Part shown: one piece after another, positions 1-4,538 of the stretch
Numbering within the stretch: position 1 is the first letter of the stretch
Layout of the letters: each line of letters opens with the position of its first letter
Source: Candidatus Thorarchaeota archaeon
GTDB taxonomy: Archaea; Asgardarchaeota; Thorarchaeia; Thorarchaeales; Thorarchaeaceae
Reading direction: 5' to 3'
Assembly (NCBI GenBank): GCA_016840245.1
Contig: JAEOST010000348.1
Location: forward strand, 1 to 7,376
Length of the DNA stretch: 7,376 nucleotides
Program-made: the position numbers and the translations under genes
Notes under the pieces: model-generated
What the model saw: the letters and a program-made list of their open reading frames with translations, nothing else
Databases searched by the model: none
What the model was told of the DNA's origin: nothing

Positions 1-1428
1 ATGGTTTCAGTTCAATTGGAGCAAGCCGTCCAACAACACCGCACAATACTCAGTTCGCTCACAGATGGACTTCATGTCATCGATAGAAACTACACAGTCA
101 TCATACGAAATCCTGCATTAGTAACCTGGTTAGAATCATTGGGTATTAAACAAGATATCCTAAGACAGAATCTTTTCGATGTCTTCCCGTTCTTACCAAT
201 TGAAGTGAATGAAGAGTATGAAACAGTATTCACCACTGGTGAGAGAATGATCACTACAGAGAGAATACAACTTGAGGGGAAGACAATATGGACTGAGTCT
301 ATGAAAATACCACTTCTAATAGATGGTTCAATAAAACAAATCGTGACAATACTAAGGGATGTTACTGTATATCATGAGGCGTTAGGTGCACTCAAAGAGA
401 GTGAGGAGAAATATCGTTCGTTAGTGGAACAGTCTATGCAAGGCATCATCATTCTACAAGGAACACCCCTGAAAGTAGCATATGCCAATCAAAGAGTTAT
501 GAGAGCGTTAGGAATAAGTCTTGAGAAGATGGAAGAGATAGAGACCTCTGATTACATCCAGTTCATTCATCCAGAAGATAGACCTAAAATATTAGAGATA
601 TTTAGAGCACGACGCCGAGGTGAACCAGTTCCTCTCGATTTTGTCTGTCGTTTTATCAGACAGGATGGCAGTCTGATGTGGTTCTCCTCAGTCAGTAACC
701 AGATCCAGTATCAGGGCAAACCTGCAATTCAACTAGCTCTATCAAATATTACCAAGGAATTAGAAGCAGATGCAGAACTGGAGAGACAGAAGGAAGAACT
801 CAGCGAGTTTGCTCATCTCATGTCACATGATCTTGCTGGTAGTCTTCACAATATTCAAGGATACTGCGAACTGCTTATGGATGATTATGACAGCACGTTT
901 GTTGAGAAGATAGCTGAGATCTCTAAACGAATGACTAGGACCATTCAGAAGTCAGTGAAACTCGCTGATGCGGGTCTAGTGATTGGTGATATTGCAGAAG
1001 TTGATCTAGGGTCATTGGTTGACCGCATAGCAGCATCAGTGATACCATCAGAAATAGAGTTTGCTCGGGATAATCTCCCTTCGATCATCTGTGATCATGA
1101 AAAGGTAATGCAGGTCATTGACAATCTGTTAGGGAATGCTGTTGAACACGCGCATCCAAGTAAAATCTCAGTCTTATCAGAAGAAACGGGTGACGAAATC
1201 CATATTGTCTTCCGAAATGATGGCAATCCAATTCCAAGTGAGGAACGGGCCGATATCTTTGCAGGAGGTATTTCTCGAAGAACTAGGAAGGGTCTTGGAC
1301 TTCAGATTGTGAAGAGAATAGTTGAGGCACATGGCTGGACCATTAGTCTTGATGACACAAGTGAAACATCGTTTCGGATTACAATCCCAAATTCCACTAA
1401 GGACTCCCAAGATTCAGATGGGGAATAG
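1..1428 (+). CDS. PAS-PAS sensor histidine kinase (cytosolic), start uncertain
   Basis: This is a signal-transducing histidine kinase that should autophosphorylate on a histidine and pass the phosphate to a response regulator, none of which is in view. Visible domains: PAS 1 at about residues 8-128 (TDGLHVIDRN...; RDVT at its end) and PAS 2 at about 135-255 (SEEKYRSLVEQS opening, FIHPEDR, RQDGSLMWF, NITKELEA end). An HisKA helix pair follows with the H-box SHDLAGSL (phospho-acceptor His276), then an HATPase domain with N-box DNLLGNAVEH (Asn375, Asn379), G1 DGNPIP (about 407-412) and G2 GLGL (431-434). The H-box lacks the usual proline of SHELRTPL, as is common in SHDL-type kinases. There is no transmembrane segment or signal peptide, so it should sense an internal signal or small ligand. 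The ATG is the very first base of the window, so no ribosome site can be seen and the gene may extend upstream. The stop is TAG. Confidence 0.93.
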   Translation: MVSVQLEQAVQQHRTILSSLTDGLHVIDRNYTVIIRNPALVTWLESLGIKQDILRQNLFDVFPFLPIEVNEEYETVFTTGERMITTERIQLEGKTIWTESMKIPLLIDGSIKQIVTILRDVTVYHEALGALKESEEKYRSLVEQSMQGIIILQGTPLKVAYANQRVMRALGISLEKMEEIETSDYIQFIHPEDRPKILEIFRARRRGEPVPLDFVCRFIRQDGSLMWFSSVSNQIQYQGKPAIQLALSNITKELEADAELERQKEELSEFAHLMSHDLAGSLHNIQGYCELLMDDYDSTFVEKIAEISKRMTRTIQKSVKLADAGLVIGDIAEVDLGSLVDRIAASVIPSEIEFARDNLPSIICDHEKVMQVIDNLLGNAVEHAHPSKISVLSEETGDEIHIVFRNDGNPIPSEERADIFAGGISRRTRKGLGLQIVKRIVEAHGWTISLDDTSETSFRITIPNSTKDSQDSDGE

Positions 1429-1435
1429 GGAAGTG

Positions 1436-1451
1436 TGGGGACAGAACCCCA
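1436..1451. terminator. short hairpin between convergent genes
   Basis: TGGGG and CCCCA can pair across a 6-nt loop (ACAGAA), 7 nt after the kinase stop codon. No T-tract follows on either strand, so a terminator role is weakly supported. The rest of the 64-nt gap between the kinase and the convergent regulator shows no other structure. Confidence 0.2.
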
Positions 1452-1492
1452 GAGATGATTCCAAGGTCTGTCTACCTGTTTGTCCCGTATTG

Positions 1493-1726
1493 TTACATTG
1501 GTATTGATGTTAGCACGTATACTCGCTCCCGCTTGTCCTTGTCATGCTCCTCTTCACTGATTAGACCAAGTTCCTTTAACCTACTTAATCCGTAATTTAC
1601 GGTTCGGGGAGGGAGAAAGGTCAAATTGATCAGGTCTTGCCGGGACATCCGGCGCCTGCTCTTAAGAAGCACGTAGAGAAACTTCGCAGAAGGAGGTAGG
1701 GCTAAGAATGAGCGTTGGGCAAACAT
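1493..1726 (-). CDS. Small winged-helix DNA-binding regulator (MarR/ArsR-like fold)
   Basis: This 77-residue protein is essentially one winged helix-turn-helix domain. LPPSAKFLYVLLKSRRRMSR (10-29) forms helix 1 and the turn, and DLINLTFLPPRTVNYGLSRL (31-50) covers helix 2 and the recognition helix. KELGLISEEE followed by DKRERVYVL (51-72) gives the beta-hairpin wing. Single-domain proteins with the same LxPSAK...LPxRTVxYxLxxLKExGL pattern are widespread in archaea and annotated only as MarR-like regulators; that match is from memory of the family. The start is supported by AGGTG on the minus strand at 1736-1732, five bases before the ATG. It is divergent from the hydrolase at 1880 and convergent with the kinase, so self-regulation or control of the hydrolase is a reasonable inference. 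No ligand domain is present, so the signal it answers to is unknown. Confidence 0.88.
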   Translation of the reverse strand: MFAQRSFLALPPSAKFLYVLLKSRRRMSRQDLINLTFLPPRTVNYGLSRLKELGLISEEEHDKDKRERVYVLTSIPM

Positions 1727-1782
1727 GATCCCACCTAAGAGTTGTTGCCATAGTGTATTGTACCTCCAATAGTTTTGACTCC

Positions 1783-1790
1783 AAAAATAA
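1783..1790 (-). promoter_or_regulatory. Possible TATA box for the winged-helix gene
   Basis: On the minus strand this reads TTATTTTT. It lies about 60 nt before the ATG at 1726, so transcription starting about 25 nt downstream would give a leader of about 35 nt carrying the AGGTG site. The sequence is an imperfect TATA match and no BRE is evident. Confidence 0.35.
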
Positions 1791-1802
1791 CCATTTGCTG
1801 AT

Positions 1803-1814
1803 AAGCTTTAGCTT
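1803..1814. repeat. Small inverted repeat in divergent spacer
   Basis: AAGCT-TT-AGCTT is a perfect 5-bp inverted repeat with a 2-bp centre, midway between the divergent regulator and hydrolase genes. It sits between the two candidate TATA boxes, where an operator could act on both. Its short length means chance cannot be excluded. Confidence 0.25.
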
Positions 1815-1835
1815 CTCAGATGTGTTGGGAAGTGT

Positions 1836-1841
1836 CTATAT
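1836..1841 (+). promoter_or_regulatory. Possible TATA box for the hydrolase
   Basis: CTATAT lies about 41 nt before the hydrolase ATG at 1880. With the usual archaeal distance of about 25 nt, the transcript would begin near 1864, leaving a short leader that holds the GGAG ribosome site at 1867-1870. Confidence 0.4.
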
Positions 1842-1843
1842 CT

Positions 1844-1875
1844 GGAGTGTGACTCACATAGAAGCAGGAGTGTGA
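1844..1875 (+). repeat. Direct repeat GGAGTGTGA in hydrolase promoter/leader
   Basis: GGAGTGTGA occurs exactly at 1844-1852 and again at 1867-1875, 23 bp apart start to start, which is close to two helical turns. The first copy lies just downstream of the TATA-like box. The second contains the GGAG ribosome site of the hydrolase. TGTG-ACT-CACA (1848-1858) overlaps the first copy. This arrangement could be a repressor site placed over the transcription start. Confidence 0.4.
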
Positions 1876-1879
1876 ATTT

Positions 1880-2533
1880 ATGGTCTCGTTTGATGAACTC
1901 GACATTCGAGGTTACGAGGGAAGACCAATACCCAACACTTTCTTCAAACAAGAGGAGGTAACTTATCAGACTGCTCTGATATTCCCAGGGTTTGGATATA
2001 CTGCGCAGATGCCACTGCTATTCTTTGCAATCCGTGTCTTAATTGAACACGGTGTCAATGTCTTGAGTGTTGAACAGAATTACTCGAGACATGAGGCCTT
2101 TCTGACAAGAATGCAGGAGGGAAGATTAGAGTTGTTATTTGGCGATGCTGCTGGAGTCTATGAGGGAGTTGTTGAGAATGATTATCAAGTTCCATTCATG
2201 GTTGGAAAATCACTCGGAACTCGAGTACTCGGCTACCTGTTGGCAAATTATGAAGAATTGAATAAAGCCAAGGTAGTCTGGTTCACGCCACTAATTGGAG
2301 ATGAGGCTGTACTCCAGAGAATGAAGGAGTGTACCGCAGAGTCCCTTCTCATCATCGGTTCAGCAGACCCGCACTATGATGAATCCATAATTGGATTGCT
2401 TGAAGAAGAACACAAATTCAAGAGTCTGGTGATAGAGAATGGAAATCACGGTCTGCAGGTTCCAGAGGGTGTTCAAGGCACTCTTCGTGCTCTTACAAGA
2501 GTTATCGAGTCCATAAACGACTTCTTCAGTTGA
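1880..2533 (+). CDS. Alpha/beta hydrolase, serine type
   Basis: This small (217-residue) cytosolic alpha/beta hydrolase should cleave an ester or related bond; the substrate cannot be read from sequence. The fold markers appear in order. The oxyanion-region segment is IFPGFGYTAQMP (about 34-45) and the nucleophile elbow is GKSLG with Ser111. The acid residue is most likely Asp163 in IIGSADPHYD, and the catalytic His190 lies in GNHGL. Only about 40 residues separate the nucleophile elbow from the following strand (VVWFTP), so there is little room for a lid domain and a compact core is expected. The start is supported by GGAG at 1867-1870, nine bases upstream. It is divergent from the winged-helix regulator and ends six bases before the end of the opposing methyltransferase gene. 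No signal peptide is present. The family assignment is firm, the role open. Confidence 0.88.
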   Translation: MVSFDELDIRGYEGRPIPNTFFKQEEVTYQTALIFPGFGYTAQMPLLFFAIRVLIEHGVNVLSVEQNYSRHEAFLTRMQEGRLELLFGDAAGVYEGVVENDYQVPFMVGKSLGTRVLGYLLANYEELNKAKVVWFTPLIGDEAVLQRMKECTAESLLIIGSADPHYDESIIGLLEEEHKFKSLVIENGNHGLQVPEGVQGTLRALTRVIESINDFFS

Positions 2534-2539
2534 GATCAG

Positions 2540-3865
2540 TTATTCAGGCTTACGAAGGATTATGACCCACTCCCCACTCATTCGCTCTTTCCTTGGAATC
2601 CTGATGAAATGTCTGATGAGACCTGAGAAGAACATCCTATCAAGTTCAAATCCTACATCATCCGATACTGCGATCTCGGAGAGTATCTCATGGGACTTCA
2701 CATGAACTCCGCGAATGACATTGTTACCTATTGCTATGCAGTAATGTCCACCAGGACGCAACACCTGATAGGTCTCTCGAAGTTGTTCCTTCATATCCTC
2801 AAAGAACTTGAAGGTGATGAATGAACGCCGAGGATCACTTTCGAATATTCTTTCAAGGACTAAATCGAGTTGTTCGTACTCACTGACTTTGAGCTCTTGA
2901 TATTCGCTCTTGTATACAGTTTCAGTTCCAATGTATTTCCGCTTCATCTTTGATAATGGACCATCTTCAACTAAATCTAACCAGTACATCTCAAGCTGAT
3001 GTGTACGTGGATAATCAACAGCATTGATGTATGGGGGGGAGGTCACAGCTAGATGAATTGAGTCAACCTCTAGGTTCATACAGGTTGCACTACTATCAAG
3101 TAATTGCACTTTCCAACGGTCCATGTTACTTGCTGTTTCAATCAGTTTGGTCATGGCATTGACTTGTTGATTGAGTACTTTGACAAACTTTTCAACAGTT
3201 TCTCCCGGGGTAATACTGCGGGTCTGTTTCTTTCTGATAACAGTCCGAGTACAATGAGGATCTGCATTTGAAACATCACGAATGATTGATGAGAATACAA
3301 CTGTGAAGAAATCAAGATATTCAGTCTGAGAACCACTAACTTCTATGATTGTGTCCTTGATTATTGCCAATTCAAATAGTACAAAATCAAGGAACCAATT
3401 ATCACGATAATTGAACTCTGGAATTTGAGATGGCGTATATCCATTTACCAACCGCTGTGCAAGGCTGGATTGTATCTCGTTACTAAGAGCACACAGAACA
3501 CGCTCATCAAGAGGTTTTGTCTTGACCCTTGTCACCAACTGGGCGATGGGGTCTATATCTACACCAATTGCGGGCCGATCATTCAAAAGACTCTCCAAAA
3601 CGACTGTCCCACTACCACACATTGGATCGAGTACAGTCTCACCCTTTTGTGAAAAACGTTGTATCAAGTATCTGGGAAGTTCAGGAAAGAACTTAGCAGG
3701 GAATTTGTGGATACCATGAGTCAGGTAGGATTGATCTCTACTAATGATGAGTATATTTGCTCCATGATGAATATCGGTCTCAGGATCAATATCACCGATG
3801 AATTCAATGGGAGCTGACTGTGTATCATGAGATGATTCACCACTCTCACCAAAAGTCAAAGCCAT
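2540..3865 (-). CDS. DNA methyltransferase, SPPY type (predicted N4-cytosine), no nuclease partner in view
   Basis: This 441-residue SAM-dependent DNA methyltransferase shows the motifs in order. Motif X is H-G-IHKFPAKFFPEL (50-64) and SAM-binding motif I is LDPMCGSGT (79-87). Motif II is GVDIDP (101-106) and catalytic motif IV is TSPPY (275-279). Then come the VLRPGGHYCIAIGN segment (368-381) and a closing RIPRKERMSGEWVIIL strand. SPPY rather than DPPY/NPPY favours N4-cytosine modification. The roughly 165 residues between motifs II and IV probably include the target recognition domain, giving an alpha-like order. THUMP or other RNA-binding parts are absent, which argues against an RNA methyltransferase. 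The TSPPY codons contain a run of seven C (3033-3039 on the given strand). No restriction endonuclease lies in the window, so it may be solitary, and the site it modifies is unknown. A TATA box lies upstream at 3911-3918. Confidence 0.92.
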   Translation of the reverse strand: MALTFGESGESSHDTQSAPIEFIGDIDPETDIHHGANILIISRDQSYLTHGIHKFPAKFFPELPRYLIQRFSQKGETVLDPMCGSGTVVLESLLNDRPAIGVDIDPIAQLVTRVKTKPLDERVLCALSNEIQSSLAQRLVNGYTPSQIPEFNYRDNWFLDFVLFELAIIKDTIIEVSGSQTEYLDFFTVVFSSIIRDVSNADPHCTRTVIRKKQTRSITPGETVEKFVKVLNQQVNAMTKLIETASNMDRWKVQLLDSSATCMNLEVDSIHLAVTSPPYINAVDYPRTHQLEMYWLDLVEDGPLSKMKRKYIGTETVYKSEYQELKVSEYEQLDLVLERIFESDPRRSFITFKFFEDMKEQLRETYQVLRPGGHYCIAIGNNVIRGVHVKSHEILSEIAVSDDVGFELDRMFFSGLIRHFIRIPRKERMSGEWVIILRKPE

Positions 3866-3868
3866 TCA

Positions 3869-3897
3869 ACTCTCAAGTTATTCTCAACACTGAGAGT
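3869..3897. repeat. Inverted repeat in methyltransferase leader
   Basis: ACTCTCA (3869-3875) and TGAGAGT (3891-3897) are perfect 7-bp arms separated by 15 nt. They span the predicted transcription start (near 3888) and the 5' leader of the methyltransferase, ending three bases before its ATG. The element could be an operator or an RNA hairpin that masks the start codon. Confidence 0.4.
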
Positions 3898-3910
3898 CTG
3901 AATGTGAGGG

Positions 3911-3918
3911 TTATAAAG
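3911..3918 (-). promoter_or_regulatory. TATA box for the methyltransferase gene
   Basis: The minus strand reads CTTTATAA, preceded by GCGAA, a plausible BRE. It centres about 49 nt before the ATG at 3865, so transcription would begin near 3888 and give a leader of about 23 nt. No strong ribosome site is visible there. Confidence 0.6.
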
Positions 3919-3948
3919 TTCGCCGCCACCACATGGGAACTAGCAGCA

Positions 3949-3968
3949 TGTTCGGCAAATGTCGAACA
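3949..3968. repeat. 6+8+6 inverted repeat between divergent promoters (candidate operator)
   Basis: TGTTCG (3949-3954) and CGAACA (3963-3968) are perfect arms around an 8-bp centre. The 14-bp centre-to-centre spacing of the arms is in the range used by dimeric regulators. It lies between the minus-strand TATA box at 3911-3918 and the plus-strand TATA box at 3990-3996, about 21 bp upstream of the latter, where activators or repressors of both genes could bind. Confidence 0.5.
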
Positions 3969-3989
3969 ACTTATGCATTCTACCGATAC

Positions 3990-3996
3990 TTAAATA
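3990..3996 (+). promoter_or_regulatory. TATA box upstream of the 4144 membrane protein gene
   Basis: TTAAATA followed by TAG is a good archaeal TATA match. Transcription would start near 4018, leaving a leader of about 125 nt before the start at 4144, which is long for an archaeal mRNA. Confidence 0.55.
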
Positions 3997-4017
3997 TAGT
4001 GAAGCGTATATCAGAGC

Positions 4018-4143
4018 AACCGTTCCGTTCTGCAAATGGGGTTTGCAATAGACAGTTTCTGCATTCTAAGGAGTGTGGTTTGCAATTAATCATCCCCGAT
4101 AACATGGGAAGGGAACAAACGACTCAAGAGGAGCTTACATGAA
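4018..4143 (+). promoter_or_regulatory. Long repeat-bearing 5' leader
   Basis: The predicted leader holds a hairpin TGCAAA-TGGGG-TTTGCA (4031-4036 with 4042-4047). GGTTTGCAAT occurs at 4040-4049 and again at 4077-4086, so the second copy could compete for the TGCAAA arm. TGCATTCTA occurs at 4060-4068 and also upstream at 3974-3982. GAGGAG (4128-4133) is the ribosome site. The alternative pairings suggest a possible RNA switch, but it matches no riboswitch class I recognise. Confidence 0.35.
4128..4133 (+). promoter_or_regulatory. Ribosome binding site with competing starts
   Basis: GAGGAG lies 5 nt before an ATG at 4139 that opens only a four-codon frame (MKWI). It lies 10 nt before the ATG at 4144 and 16 nt before the in-frame ATG at 4150. 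The four-codon frame ends in TGA at 4151-4153, which overlaps the ATG at 4150 as ATGA. The 4144 start is chosen as the best compromise of frame and spacing. Confidence 0.5.
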
Positions 4144-4467
4144 ATGGATATGAAAGGACTTAGCAAGATTCTTGCTCTGATAGGCGGATTATTGGGATTA
4201 CTCTATGGCATTCTTGATGTTCTATCATTGGGAGGTACAATCCCAGGTTGGGGTATTTCTCTCGGATTAGATGCTATGATATCTGGAATCCTATTGATCG
4301 TCCTGTCATTGATTGTACTTGCTACAAGTGGCTGGATCAAAATCAGCGCTCTAAAGCTGAACTACAATTTGCTAATACTTCTGATTCTGGGCGTTCTTAT
4401 GCTCTTAACCAGTGGTGGTCTAGCTGGCATTCTCGTAATTGTTGCAGCAATTCTACTGCTACTATAA
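4144..4467 (+). CDS. Small four-helix integral membrane protein, unknown function
   Basis: This 107-residue, very hydrophobic protein has about four predicted membrane helices: roughly 8-28, 41-62, 74-90 and 91-107. The last two are joined by a tight Ser-Gly-Gly turn, and the protein ends within helix 4 (ILLLL). The only charged or polar loop is between helices 2 and 3 (SGWIKISALKLNYN), where the lysines predict a cytoplasmic face by the positive-inside rule. No catalytic or ligand motif is visible and I do not recognise a named family. Its plan resembles the protein encoded at 6012-6380: a Gly-rich first helix, an aspartate at the start of helix 2, a Trp/Lys loop and a hydrophobic C-terminus. 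It has its own promoter (3990-3996), a long leader and a hairpin terminator (4475-4518), so it is probably a single-gene transcript. Confidence 0.8.
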   Translation: MDMKGLSKILALIGGLLGLLYGILDVLSLGGTIPGWGISLGLDAMISGILLIVLSLIVLATSGWIKISALKLNYNLLILLILGVLMLLTSGGLAGILVIVAAILLLL

Positions 4468-4474
4468 GATATAC

Positions 4475-4518
4475 ACTCATACCCGGTCTGAAACCAGGGT
4501 ATGAGTTTTCTTCTTTTT
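4475..4518 (+). terminator. Hairpin plus T-tract terminator
   Basis: ACTCATACCC (4475-4484) pairs perfectly with GGGTATGAGT (4497-4506). An inner GGT/ACC extension is possible with one bulged A. T-rich sequence (TTTTCTTCTTTTT, 4506-4518) follows directly. It lies eight bases after the membrane protein stop codon and faces the end of the opposing aminotransferase gene. This is a bacterial-style intrinsic terminator; archaea normally need only the T-tract. Confidence 0.8.
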
Positions 4519-4538
4519 GGCAATCTAACCAACGTGAA

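Noticed and set aside
1..1726. Two-component pair formed by the kinase and the winged-helix protein
   Set aside because: The 77-aa protein has no receiver domain or phospho-accepting Asp pattern and is convergently transcribed.
1493..3865. Defence island built from regulator, hydrolase and methyltransferase
   Set aside because: There is no nuclease, helicase or toxin-like gene, the genes are on different strands, and the hydrolase looks metabolic.
4036..4089. 17-codon upstream frame in the leader of the 4144 gene
   Set aside because: No ribosome site precedes it and the coding pattern is unremarkable; better explained by the repeat structure of the leader.
3933..4142. Plus-strand open frame of 69 codons in the divergent control region
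   Set aside because: It covers the inverted repeat and TATA box, has no ribosome site before its ATG, and its Cys/Arg/Asn-rich translation looks random.
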